A DNA stretch of 64,000 bases. Origin: CALKJP01 sp046299555. GTDB taxonomy: Bacteria > Bacteroidota > Bacteroidia > JACCXN01. Below are positions 14,915 to 23,030 of the stretch, piece by piece. Each line of letters opens with the position of its first letter. Positions within the stretch are counted from its first letter, which is position 1. A program made the position numbers and the translations under genes. The stretch spans positions 1,116,001-1,180,000 of the forward strand of contig JBKBHS010000001.1 of NCBI GenBank assembly GCA_046299555.1. Reading direction: 5' to 3'. The notes below the pieces were generated by a model that did no database searches, was not told the DNA's origin, and saw only the letters and a list, made by a program, of their open reading frames with translations.

Positions 14915-15368
14915 ATGCGAGTTGTTATTCAACGTGTTTCCGAAGCATTTGTTAAAGTTGATAATCAAATTACCGGTAGTATTAAAAAAAGGATTATTAA
15001 TTTTAGTTGGGATAGAAGAAGCCGATACACAAGAAGATATAATTTGGCTGTGCAATAAAATTGTAAATCTTAGAATATTTCCTGATGCAGCTGGTATAAT
15101 GAATATTTCTGCCAAAGATTGTGATGCAGAAATTTTGGTGGTAAGTCAATTTACTTTACATGCATCCACTAAAAAAGGTAACAGACCTTCCTATGTTAGA
15201 GCAGCAAAACCTGAAATTTCCATTCCATTGTACAATCAATTTTTAAAACAATTGGAACTTGATATAGGAAAAAAAGTACAAACAGGAATATTTGGAGCAG
15301 AAATGAAAGTTTCTCTCGTAAATGATGGACCTGTTACTATTATTATCGATTCAAAAAATAGAGAGTAA
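14915..15368 (+). pseudogene. dtd: D-aminoacyl-tRNA deacylase, single-base frameshift
   Basis: The enzyme hydrolyses D-amino acids from mischarged tRNAs. From the ATG at 14915 the frame reads MRVVIQRVSEAFVKVDNQ...GSIKK, then runs out of frame; after a one-base shift it continues GLLILVGIEEADTQEDIIWL and on to the stop at 15366. The break is at an A7 run (14984-14990): six A's would restore a 150-residue protein of exactly family length. The SQFTLHAST catalytic motif and the NDGPVTIIIDS motif are intact downstream. Unshifted, the product would be only 47 residues. It could be a sequencing error, a true recent mutation, or slippage on the A7 run. Confidence 0.88.
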
Positions 15369-15399
15369 ATAATTACCTTTACAAAAAACACTATTATTT

Positions 15400-15909
15400 A
15401 TGGGAGCTGATAAAGTAATAATTCTAAATGCGCATCAAATAGAGCAAAAAATTAAACGTATTGCCTATCAGATTTATGAAAATAATCTGAATGAAGATGA
15501 AATAATAATTGCCGGTATTGCTCCAAACGGATTGGTTTTTGCTGATAAATTGGCTACGATTTTAAAAACTATTTCACCGCTTAAAATTACAGTTGCATCT
15601 ATTACTTTAAACAAAAAAAATCCACTAAACGATGAAATTCTTGTTAATTTAAATGAGTCGGTTTGGAATGAAAAAAACATAATAATAGCAGATGATGTTC
15701 TAAATTCAGGAAAAACATTAGTGTATGCGGTGCATCATTTTTTAAAACAACCGGTAAAAAATATTCAAACAGCTGTTTTGGTTGATAGAAGTCACAAACA
15801 ATTTCCTGTAAATGCAAACTATGTTGGATTATGCCTTGCGACTACCTTGCAAGAACATGTGGAAATAAATTTTGATGAAAATAAAAATGGGATGGCTTAC
15901 CTTACATAG
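15400..15909 (+). CDS. phosphoribosyltransferase family protein (PyrR-like)
   Basis: 169 residues with the type I phosphoribosyltransferase fold. The PRPP-binding loop is IIIADDVLNSGKTLVYAV, with the two acidic residues and the SGKT phosphate loop. The segment IAGIAPNGLVFADKLATIL matches the fold's substrate region, and VLVDRSHKQFPVNANYVGL resembles the PyrR C-terminal region. PyrR proteins bind PRPP and uracil and regulate or substitute for pyrimidine salvage enzymes, but the enzyme specificity here is not certain. The gene lies 31 bp downstream of dtd on the same strand and is followed by a convergent patatin gene. Confidence 0.82.
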   Translation: MGADKVIILNAHQIEQKIKRIAYQIYENNLNEDEIIIAGIAPNGLVFADKLATILKTISPLKITVASITLNKKNPLNDEILVNLNESVWNEKNIIIADDVLNSGKTLVYAVHHFLKQPVKNIQTAVLVDRSHKQFPVNANYVGLCLATTLQEHVEINFDENKNGMAYLT

Positions 15910-15942
15910 AAACTTATATAAAATTCAATTATGTAGTTAATA

Positions 15943-16704
15943 TCAGATACTAAGCTCTCTAAGTATTTGCTCTTTTTTGGCAATGGTATATTCGTAGCCC
16001 ATTTCAAAAATTTCTTTCGCATGATTTAAATCAAAAATTCCATAAGGTTTTTTATACATTGGTTCTAAAAGGATGTCTGCTATTGCAACAGATTCTTTAA
16101 TATTGTTGTTGATAATGATATCAAAATTACGCTCAATGGTTTTTAATAAACCATCAATTTTATCGTTTTTAAAAATAGTATTTACGTTTACGGCTATAAT
16201 TTTATTGCAGTGAGCTTTTAGGCATTGGACCGGTAAATTATTTAATAATCCACCATCTACCAGCATTTTATTATCTCTTTCAATTGGCGCAAACATTAGT
16301 GGAATGGATGAAGAGGCAATTATAGCTGATATTAATTCGCCATTATTAAATCTTATTGTTTCAACATTAATTATATCAGTTGCTTCAATAATTAGTGGAA
16401 TTTTTAAACTATCAAATGAATTTTCTTTTAAGTATTTTTTATATACTTTCTCTGCTTTATCCATTTTAAGCAAGCCCTTCCAACTAAAGGCAGGACTTAC
16501 CATTCCTAAAATTCCATTTTCGGAAAGTATCTTTAAGGTTTCCTCCGGTGAATAACCATAACAATAAAATGCTCCACCAATAGCACCGGCACTAACACCT
16601 GAAATCATATGCGGTTTAATACCTATTTCTTCTAATGCTTTTAATACACCTAAATGGGCAAATCCTCTTGCTCCTCCGCCTGATAATGCTATTCCTATTT
16701 TCAT
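15943..16704 (-). CDS. patatin-like phospholipase family protein
   Basis: 253-residue cytosolic patatin-fold serine hydrolase (RssA-like). The oxyanion loop is GGGARGFAHLGVL at residues 9-21, the nucleophile elbow is GVSAG (Ser about residue 40), and the dyad Asp is in VDGGLLNN (about residues 151-158). It would cleave acyl esters of phospholipids or lysophospholipids using a Ser-Asp dyad. No signal peptide. Length suits the small bacterial members. It stands alone, convergent with the phosphoribosyltransferase gene. The physiological substrate is unknown. Confidence 0.9.
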   Translation of the reverse strand: MKIGIALSGGGARGFAHLGVLKALEEIGIKPHMISGVSAGAIGGAFYCYGYSPEETLKILSENGILGMVSPAFSWKGLLKMDKAEKVYKKYLKENSFDSLKIPLIIEATDIINVETIRFNNGELISAIIASSSIPLMFAPIERDNKMLVDGGLLNNLPVQCLKAHCNKIIAVNVNTIFKNDKIDGLLKTIERNFDIIINNNIKESVAIADILLEPMYKKPYGIFDLNHAKEIFEMGYEYTIAKKEQILRELSI

Positions 16705-16723
16705 TGATTTTCTTTAAAAGTTG

Positions 16724-16790
16724 ATATTAGTTGTGAGTTGTTTAATTAATGAGTTAATGAGTTATTGAATTATCAAATCATCAAATCTCC
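16724..16790. repeat. AT-rich simple repeats between patatin and MBL-fold genes
   Basis: Imperfect short tandem units: TTAATGAG TTAATGAG TTATTGAA, then TTATCAAATCATCAAATC. It is similar in character to the repeats at 1-28 and 5882-5930. No hairpin with a U-tract. Confidence 0.45.
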
Positions 16791-16801
16791 ACATCACCCA
16801 A

Positions 16802-17650
16802 TTATATTTCCTCAAATCGGAATGTTTCTTTCAATCGCACTCCTTTTTCGGTGTGTTGAACAGTGCAGCATTCATTTACTGCATCATGCTCAAAAAATAA
16901 AATGTAATTATTGTCAGCTGCTTCGTTTAAAAACTTTGCTTTCTCTTCCAGTGTAATAAGTGGACGTGTATCATAACCCATTACATAGGCTAATGGAATA
17001 TGTCCTACCGATGGTAATAAATCGGCCATAAATACAATGGTTTTATCTTTGTATTTCAATACGGGCAACATCATACTGTCTGTATGTCCGTCAACAAAAA
17101 TGATGGAGAAATTTTCTGAGAATTTTTCAGGATTTGAATTTCTTTCTACAAATTTCAACTGACCACTTTCTTGTATGGGTAAAATATTTTCTTTTAAAAA
17201 AGATGCTTTTTCTCTGGCATTAGGTTTGGTTGCCCATTCCCAGTGTCGTTCGTTACTCCAAAAAGTTGCATTTTTAAATGCAGGCTGTAAGCGATCTTTG
17301 CTACTATTCCATTCAATGCTACCGCCACAATGATCAAAATGCAGATGTGTTAAAAATACATCGGTAATATCATCTTTGTGAAATCCTAATTTTTGTAATG
17401 AATTGTCTAAACTGTCATTTCCGTGTAAATAATAATGCGAGAAAAATTTTTCATCTTGTTTGTTTCCTATTCCATTATCAATTAAAATTAAACGATTTCC
17501 ATCTTCTATTAACATACAGCGCATAGCCCATGTACACATATTGTTTTCATCAGCAGGATTTGTTTTTTGCCAAATGGTTTTAGGAACTACGCCAAACATT
17601 GCGCCTCCATCTAATTTAAAATTGCCGGTTGCTATAGGGTAAATTTTCAT
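16802..17650 (-). CDS. MBL-fold metallohydrolase
   Basis: 282-residue metallo-beta-lactamase-fold hydrolase without a signal peptide. The metal-binding motif is HLHFDHCGG (about residues 101-109, HxHxDH), followed by FVDGHTD (third metal His), FMADLLPS (bridging Asp) and a late FEHDAVN His. The N-terminal ATGNFKLDGGAMFGVVPKTIW and LIDNGIG blocks resemble the quorum-quenching-lactonase/GloB-like subgroup, but the substrate cannot be assigned. It is divergent from the DUF3078 gene, with 79 bp between starts. Confidence 0.88.
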   Translation of the reverse strand: MKIYPIATGNFKLDGGAMFGVVPKTIWQKTNPADENNMCTWAMRCMLIEDGNRLILIDNGIGNKQDEKFFSHYYLHGNDSLDNSLQKLGFHKDDITDVFLTHLHFDHCGGSIEWNSSKDRLQPAFKNATFWSNERHWEWATKPNAREKASFLKENILPIQESGQLKFVERNSNPEKFSENFSIIFVDGHTDSMMLPVLKYKDKTIVFMADLLPSVGHIPLAYVMGYDTRPLITLEEKAKFLNEAADNNYILFFEHDAVNECCTVQHTEKGVRLKETFRFEEI

Positions 17651-17695
17651 AATAATTTATTGATTAATATATGGGTGAAGTTATTAATTTATTGC

Positions 17696-17703
17696 TACTT
17701 TTG
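17696..17703 (+). promoter_or_regulatory. -7 promoter element of the DUF3078 gene
   Basis: TACTTTTG, an exact TAnnTTTG match, 26 nt before the ATG at 17730. Confidence 0.55.
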
Positions 17704-17729
17704 CAGCCAAATTTAAAATTTATCAAAAA

Positions 17730-18694
17730 ATGAAACATAAATTACTTTCAGTCGCTTTAGCTGTATTAATTACATCAAATCTTTTTGCACAAGATCAAAA
17801 TCAGGAAATAAAAAAAGACACAGTTTGGAAAAAAGGTGGATTTTTCTCTTTAAGTTTTTCGCAAGTATCACTTACCAATTGGGCTGCCGGTGGTGAAAAT
17901 TCTGTGTCAACAATTGCAATTGCTAATTTCTTTGCAAATTATTCCAAAGGAAAAACTAAATGGGATAATAACTTAGATTTAGGATATGGTTTAATGAAAC
18001 AAGGAGAAACGGGATGGAGAAAGACGGATGATAAATTGGATTTGAATTCTAAATTCAGTCATAATGCTAAAGGCAAATTTTATTATTCAGCACTTGGAAA
18101 TTTTAGAACACAGTTAGCACCGGGTTATAATTATCCAAACGATTCGGTGGTTATTTCTCGTTGGATGGCTCCCGGATATTTGGTTGGTGCCTTAGGTATG
18201 ACCTATAAACCAAATGATGTATTTTCATTATTTATTTCTCCTGCAACCGGTAAATTTACTTTTGTATTAGCACAAACTTTGGCTGATATGGGAGCATTTG
18301 GAGTTGATGCAGCAGAGTTTGATCCTGCAACAGGTGAAAAAATAAAAAATGGGAAAAATATTCGTCCTGAATTTGGTGCTTATCTTCAATCGCGTTTTCA
18401 AAAAGATATTGTAAAGAATGTAAACCTATTGGTTAAGCTGGATTTGTTTAACAACTATACGGATAAGGTAGCTCAAAACAGAGGGAATATTGATGTAAAC
18501 TGGGAAACATTAGTTACCATGAAAATTAATAAATACATGAGTGCAAGTATTTTTACTCATGTAATTTACGATCATGATATTGATTTACCTACTTATGGTT
18601 TTCAAGGCGCCAATGCTGAAAAGTGGTAATAGGAAAAGGCCCGAAAACACAGTTTAAAGAAGTTTTTGGTGCAGGTTTTTCATATAAGTTTTAG
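17730..18694 (+). pseudogene. DUF3078 family outer-membrane-type protein, frameshifted near its 3' end
   Basis: The signal peptide (ends at LFAQ, about residue 20) is followed by the DUF3078 signature: WKKGGFFSLSFSQVSLTNWAAGGENS, then alternating beta-strands typical of a small barrel. The open frame stops at 18629 (...GANAEKW), but one base over it continues VIGKGPKTQFKEVFGAGFSYKF to a stop at 18692-18694. That is the beta-signal-like ending with terminal Phe expected of an outer-membrane protein. A single missing base near 18620 (for example one G in AAGTGG) explains it; corrected length is about 321 residues. The restored stop overlaps the stop of the convergent BamA-like gene. The function of DUF3078 proteins is unknown. 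Confidence 0.8.
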
Positions 18695-20424
18695 AAAAAG
18701 CTGATTAATCCAAAGTGTACTTTAGCTGCTCTAATGTCAATAGGATTATTGAATTGGCGACCAATAGCATAGTTCAATGAAAATATACCGGCCTTAGTTT
18801 CAAAGCTAAGGCCTAAGCCAAATCCGTAAGGTGTGTCATGAATAAATTTATTGTTCGTTCTGTTTTCGTAGTATGCGCCATTCCAGAAAAGATAGGCGTA
18901 TGAATTTTGCTCTAATAAATAGCGCCACTCTATATGAGTAATGGTGTAAAACGATGCAAATATGGATTCTTCATCAAAACCTCTTAGGGTGCGGAAACCT
19001 CCAATACGATATAATTCATTTTCGAATAAATTAGTTCCGATTAAATAAGCTGCTTGTTGTCCAATTCTAATGGTGCTTCTTTTAGAGGTTGGAATAAATG
19101 CATCTCCATTAAACTCTGTGTCGTATTGCATGGCGCTTAGTTCAATATTATTGTATAGTTCTTCTTTTATTTTTGGATTTTTTAAAATCTTTCTTCTTCC
19201 TCCTGCGCCATTAAATTGCATTCTAAAACCTTTTCGTGGATTTAATCGGTAATCCGTTTTTTCTGTTCTAAAACCTACGCCATACAAAAGTGTTCTGGAG
19301 TCAGCATAATCCGGAAGCGCACTTAAATTTTCTAATCCATTATCAGATATAATAGATGAGCTTTTAGATTGTATATAGGTTTTTATGTAATTACCACCTG
19401 TAAATAAATATTGAATACCACCAATTCGGTTTACATTTATAAATGAACTGTCTCTTCGGTAAATATCTAGCTTACCTTCAAATGCAAGCGGAGTATTTAA
19501 TAAATATGGGTAAATTAATGAGGTACGTAAATCTTGTGTTTGCGTTTGCAGCCTTCTGAAGTTAATATCAATTAATTCTCCTCTTCCAAAGGAGTTTAAA
19601 AGTTTTAGTCGTATATCACCGGTTAAGATAATTTTCCCGGGATTATTATCATCAGGTAAAATGCCTAATACACCATCAAAAGTGCTGGCTTTCTTTTTAT
19701 CGAGATAGAGATATAGTTTGTTTTTTTCAGAGGTAAATAATAAATCAAAAGCTTTGTTTTCTTTAACAAATGCTAATTCTTTAATACGAGTTCCAACCTT
19801 CGATAAATTACTTTCATTATAAGCATCACCTGGTTTTATATTAAGATAATTATAAATGTAAATTGGGTTAATCTTTGCATCTCCTTTAATTATTATGCTG
19901 TCTATAACGATGTATTTGTTTTTTTCGAGTAGCAAGTTTGCACTAAGGCTGTTTTGTTGAATTATTACACTATCTAATTTAACTTTTGCAAAAGGATATC
20001 CTTGATTTTGGCAAATACTAAGTATTCGTTGCATTAAACGCTCTAACTGACGATAGTTGATGGTTTGATGGCGATATATTTTTTCTCTATATCCTGCTTG
20101 GCTTAATATTCCTTCATCTAGCGTATTGGTTTTAATTTGTAACCATTTATAAGTATTTCCGGTTTTTATATAAATTGTTTGTTTTAAGCTATCATTTTTA
20201 ATGCTATCAATTCCAGCAGATAAAAATCCTTTTCCGTATAAATTTATAAATACCTGATTAATTTCCTTATCACGTTCAGTTGTATTTCTAAACTTTTTGT
20301 TGTATTTAATTTTATGATTTAATTCTAACGAATCGTTTACCACTATTTCTAATGTGTAAACTTGAGCAAAAGAGCTTACCGCAATTAAGATAAAAGTTAT
20401 TAATATGAATGATTTTTTTAGCAA
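18691..20424 (-). CDS. BamA/TamA-like outer-membrane protein (POTRA plus surface-antigen barrel)
   Basis: 577 residues. Signal peptide MLKKSFILITFILIAVSSFAQ. The N-terminal half has POTRA-like units (for example IDSIIIKGDAKINPIYIYNYLNIKPGDAYNES), and the C-terminal half is a 16-strand Omp85-type barrel with the motif RIGGFRTLRGFDEESI (the conserved R-G-F/Y of strand 6/loop 6) and a terminal aromatic pair. It is shorter than the essential BamA (about 800-900 residues), so it is more likely a TamA-like or lineage-specific paralogue. It starts 27 bp after ung and probably shares its transcript. Confidence 0.85.
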   Translation of the reverse strand: MLKKSFILITFILIAVSSFAQVYTLEIVVNDSLELNHKIKYNKKFRNTTERDKEINQVFINLYGKGFLSAGIDSIKNDSLKQTIYIKTGNTYKWLQIKTNTLDEGILSQAGYREKIYRHQTINYRQLERLMQRILSICQNQGYPFAKVKLDSVIIQQNSLSANLLLEKNKYIVIDSIIIKGDAKINPIYIYNYLNIKPGDAYNESNLSKVGTRIKELAFVKENKAFDLLFTSEKNKLYLYLDKKKASTFDGVLGILPDDNNPGKIILTGDIRLKLLNSFGRGELIDINFRRLQTQTQDLRTSLIYPYLLNTPLAFEGKLDIYRRDSSFINVNRIGGIQYLFTGGNYIKTYIQSKSSSIISDNGLENLSALPDYADSRTLLYGVGFRTEKTDYRLNPRKGFRMQFNGAGGRRKILKNPKIKEELYNNIELSAMQYDTEFNGDAFIPTSKRSTIRIGQQAAYLIGTNLFENELYRIGGFRTLRGFDEESIFASFYTITHIEWRYLLEQNSYAYLFWNGAYYENRTNNKFIHDTPYGFGLGLSFETKAGIFSLNYAIGRQFNNPIDIRAAKVHFGLISFF

Positions 20425-20451
20425 GTAAAGTATAACGAAAAGTTGATAGAT

Positions 20452-21141
20452 TTATTCTATTTTCCAATCAATAGGGCTTAATCCTTTATTTGTAAGAATT
20501 TCGTTGGTTTTTGAAAAATGCTTACATCCGAAAAATCCATTGTGTGCTGAAAAAGGTGAGGGGTGAGCCGCCTTTAATATAAAATGTTTGCTATTGTCAA
20601 TTAAGGCTGCTTTATCTTGAGCAAACTTCCCCCAGAGCAAAAAAATCAATCCATCCTTTTTCTCTGATAGTTTTTTAATAACGGTATCGGTAAATTCTTC
20701 CCATCCTTGTTTTTGGTGCGATCCGGCTTGATTAGCTCTTACTGTTAAGGTAGCATTTAATAGCAGCACACCTTGATTAGCCCATTTTTCCAAATTGCCG
20801 CTTTTAGGCATAGGTATATTTAAATCACTGTTCAGTTCCTTAAAAATATTCACTAATGATGGTGGTTGTTTTATTCCTTCCGATACAGAAAAACATAATC
20901 CATTAGCTTGGCCTTCTCCGTGATAAGGATCCTGCCCTATAATTACAACTTTAACTTTATCAACAGGTGTGTGATTAAATGCAGAAAATATTTTGTTGCC
21001 CGGAGGATAAACGATATATTTTTCTTTTTCCGACTTTAAAAAAAATTTCAATCGGATAAAATAATCTTTTTCAAATTCTTCTTTTAATAATTCATACCAA
21101 CTGTCTTCGATGGCTACTTTTTTTTCAGAATTTGAGCTCAT
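20452..21141 (-). CDS. ung: uracil-DNA glycosylase, family 1
   Basis: 229-residue base-excision-repair enzyme removing uracil from DNA. The water-activating loop is GQDPYHGEGQANGLCFSV, followed by PPSLVNIFKEL, LLLNATLTVRANQAGSHQ (uracil-recognition Asn), LLWGKFAQDK and the minor-groove loop HPSPFSAHNGF. All catalytic motifs are intact and the length is typical. An exact -7 promoter element lies 30 bp upstream. The BamA-like gene follows 27 bp behind the stop. Confidence 0.97.
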   Translation of the reverse strand: MSSNSEKKVAIEDSWYELLKEEFEKDYFIRLKFFLKSEKEKYIVYPPGNKIFSAFNHTPVDKVKVVIIGQDPYHGEGQANGLCFSVSEGIKQPPSLVNIFKELNSDLNIPMPKSGNLEKWANQGVLLLNATLTVRANQAGSHQKQGWEEFTDTVIKKLSEKKDGLIFLLWGKFAQDKAALIDNSKHFILKAAHPSPFSAHNGFFGCKHFSKTNEILTNKGLSPIDWKIE

Positions 21142-21170
21142 TTTATATTATTTTTTTGCAGAAATATTAG

Positions 21171-21178
21171 CAAAATTA
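21171..21178 (-). promoter_or_regulatory. -7 promoter element of ung
   Basis: The minus strand reads TAATTTTG, an exact TAnnTTTG match. The predicted leader is about 25 nt. Confidence 0.55.
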
Positions 21179-21226
21179 AGCATTTTAGAGCTTAGTAATA
21201 TATTTAAAAAAAACTTAGTCAAACTA

Positions 21227-21257
21227 TTGGATGATATGTTACTTTACTTTATATTTG
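21227..21257 (+). promoter_or_regulatory. promoter of the mini-lipoprotein / ytxJ pair
   Basis: TTG at 21227-21229 and TATATTTG at 21250-21257 are separated by 20 bp, matching the Bacteroidota -33/-7 arrangement. The predicted leader is about 49 nt. Confidence 0.6.
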
Positions 21258-21309
21258 TCAATATATTAGTGTATATACAACATTTATTTTATTTAATTAA
21301 TTAATTTTT

Positions 21310-21435
21310 ATGAAAAAAGTTATTGTTTTATCGTTAGTAGCTATATTTTCAATAGCCCTTTTATCATCTTGCAAGAGTCATGAAAAATGCCCGGCTTATG
21401 GCAAGGTTAACACAACTGCTGTTGTTAAAGCATGA
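21310..21435 (+). CDS. 41-residue lipoprotein coupled to ytxJ
   Basis: Small gene starting with ATG at 21310 and a textbook lipoprotein leader: MKKVIVLSLVAIFSIALLSSC (lipobox LSSC, Cys21). The predicted mature part is only about 21 residues, CKSHEKCPAYGKVNTTAVVKA, with a second Cys in a CPAYG motif. The stop TGA overlaps the ATG of ytxJ (ATGA, 21432-21435), indicating translational coupling. It has its own near-consensus promoter, codon use like its neighbours and a coherent signal sequence, all arguing that it is real. The function is unknown; the coupling suggests a thiol/redox link, which is inference. Confidence 0.75.
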   Translation: MKKVIVLSLVAIFSIALLSSCKSHEKCPAYGKVNTTAVVKA

Positions 21436-21779
21436 TGAATTGGAATAAATTAGAATCAATTTCTGACTTACTTAATTTAATTAATCTTTCTAAAACTTAT
21501 CCCGATAAATATTATTTAATATTTAAGCATAGCACTCGCTGTCCTGTGAGTGCTATGTCATTAAATAGACTGGAGAAAAATTGGTTATTAATAAACAATC
21601 AAATCCAGCCTTATTTTTTAGATTTAATTCAATATCGTTCTGTTTCAAATCAAATCGAAAATTTGTTGGGAGTAAGACACGAATCACCACAAATATTATT
21701 GATTAAAAACGGAAAATGTATTTACAACGAGTCACATCATCTTATTTCGGTTGAAGAATTGGCAAAGCATGTAAATTAA
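21432..21779 (+). CDS. ytxJ: bacillithiol system redox-active protein YtxJ
   Basis: 115-residue thioredoxin-fold protein of the YtxJ family. The active-site region KHSTRCPVSAMSLNRLE carries a single Cys in a CPVS context rather than CxxC, as in monothiol bacilliredoxins, which remove bacillithiol from S-bacillithiolated proteins. The cis-Pro-like segment SPQILLIKNGKC and the final helix LISVEELAKHVN complete the fold. It implies that the organism uses bacillithiol. The start overlaps the stop of the mini-lipoprotein (ATGA); a second ATG follows one codon later. The 3' end overlaps the convergent osmC gene by 4 bp. Confidence 0.88.
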   Translation: MMNWNKLESISDLLNLINLSKTYPDKYYLIFKHSTRCPVSAMSLNRLEKNWLLINNQIQPYFLDLIQYRSVSNQIENLLGVRHESPQILLIKNGKCIYNESHHLISVEELAKHVN

Positions 21780-22180
21780 TAATTAAAAATAATGGTTTGT
21801 TTTAAATCAGGATGTAAACTTTTTGCAACCGGGCAGTTTTCTGCGGCAATTTTTAAAATTTCTTTCTGTTTATTGGTATAATTATTTTTAGGCATTTCAA
21901 ATTCTACAATCACTTCGCCAACCCTTCTTGGATCAGCTTTCATAATTTTTGTTACCTTTACTTTTGTGCCATCAATATTAAATTGATGTGTATTAGCACT
22001 AATTCCCATTATAGTAAGCATACATGTTCCTAATGCAGTACACAATAAATCGGTGGGTGAAAACGATTCTCCTTTACCATGATTATCAACGGGAGCATCG
22101 GTATGTATTATTACCTGCGATTTTACATGTTTAGCCTGAACCCTCAACTCACCTATATATTCTAATTGTATAGTTTCCAT
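21776..22180 (-). CDS. OsmC family protein
   Basis: 134 residues starting at METIQLEY (ATG at 22180). A longer frame begins with TTG at 22198, but that lies upstream of the predicted transcript start, so the shorter form is chosen. OsmC/Ohr proteins are cytosolic thiol peroxidases that reduce organic hydroperoxides with two cysteines: here in LGTCMLTIMG (about residue 56) and ENCPVAKSL (near residue 118). SPTDLLCTALG is the family signature. It sits next to ytxJ, another thiol-redox gene, in convergent orientation, so the redox theme is shared but not the transcript. Confidence 0.88.
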   Translation of the reverse strand: METIQLEYIGELRVQAKHVKSQVIIHTDAPVDNHGKGESFSPTDLLCTALGTCMLTIMGISANTHQFNIDGTKVKVTKIMKADPRRVGEVIVEFEMPKNNYTNKQKEILKIAAENCPVAKSLHPDLKQTIIFNY

Positions 22181-22195
22181 TTTAATTTTTTTTAT

Positions 22196-22203
22196 CAAAA
22201 TTA
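22196..22203 (-). promoter_or_regulatory. -7 promoter element of osmC
   Basis: The minus strand reads TAATTTTG, an exact TAnnTTTG match, giving a predicted leader of about 12 nt to the ATG at 22180. It is back to back with the plus-strand element at 22229. Confidence 0.55.
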
Positions 22204-22228
22204 CACATAAAAATGAACTATTTAATGC

Positions 22229-22236
22229 TATATTTG
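22229..22236 (+). promoter_or_regulatory. -7 promoter element of the barrel protein / lipA pair
   Basis: TATATTTG, an exact TAnnTTTG match, 30 nt before the ATG at 22267. Confidence 0.55.
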
Positions 22237-22266
22237 TAAGTTAAGTATGTATTTAATTTGTTTCAA

Positions 22267-23028
22267 ATGCTAAAACGTATTTTAGTATTAATTTTTTTAA
22301 AAGTAATAAGTGTTGAATTTATATATGCTCAAGATATTTTAAGCAATGCTCCAATGGAAAATCCGGGAGCTGAAGTGCTTTACAGAAAAGAAAAACATGG
22401 AGGCTTATTAATGCATTCTAATGGTTGGGGTGGTTTTTATAGAACAGGTAAACATGTAACCGGAAAAATAAAACGATTTTTTGAATTTGAAATCGTTTCA
22501 ATGAAACACCCTAAAGAAGTAAAAACTGTAAATCCATATTATGAAAATACTAAGGGCTATGTTTATGGTAAACTAAATTCTCTTTCAGTTTGGAGAGCCG
22601 GATTTGGATTACAGCGAAAATTGCATGGAAAAGACGGAATCAAAGGTATCGAAGTTAGATATCATCATTTTTTAGGAGCTTCTTTTGGAATGGCAAAGCC
22701 GGTGTATCTTGAAATTGGATATCCAACAATTCCTTATCAATATATAAGAACTGAAAGGTACGATCCTACTAAACATTTTACCGATAATATTTACGGCAGA
22801 GCTCCAATGCTAAGAGGAATTGAAAACTTACGTCCTTACCCTGGATTATATACTAAATTCGGATTTGCCTTTGATTATGCAGGAGCATTTAATGCGGTAA
22901 AAGGTATTGAAGTTGGAGCAACATTCGATATTTATCCACAGGCCATTCCATTGATGGCCAATACACAAAACAATAATTACTTTTTAAACTTTTATTTAAG
23001 CATTTTTATAGGAAATAAAGAATATTAA
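22267..23028 (+). CDS. conserved hypothetical, probable outer-membrane beta-barrel protein
   Basis: 253 residues from the ATG at 22267 (MLKRILVLIFLKVISV); an in-frame TTG 9 bp upstream is less likely. The signal peptide ends near FIYAQ. The mature part is rich in Gly, Tyr and Phe with amphipathic strands (GGLLMHSNGWGGFYRTGKHV, LSVWRAGFGLQRKLHG, GLYTKFGFAFDYAGAFNAV), and ends with a strand-like YFLNFYLSIFIGNKEY, so a small barrel is likely. It contains no catalytic motif I recognise. The stop is 2 bp before the lipA ATG, so the two are cotranscribed and perhaps coupled; a function in lipoate metabolism is not shown. Confidence 0.75.
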   Translation: MLKRILVLIFLKVISVEFIYAQDILSNAPMENPGAEVLYRKEKHGGLLMHSNGWGGFYRTGKHVTGKIKRFFEFEIVSMKHPKEVKTVNPYYENTKGYVYGKLNSLSVWRAGFGLQRKLHGKDGIKGIEVRYHHFLGASFGMAKPVYLEIGYPTIPYQYIRTERYDPTKHFTDNIYGRAPMLRGIENLRPYPGLYTKFGFAFDYAGAFNAVKGIEVGATFDIYPQAIPLMANTQNNNYFLNFYLSIFIGNKEY

Positions 23029-23030
23029 TT

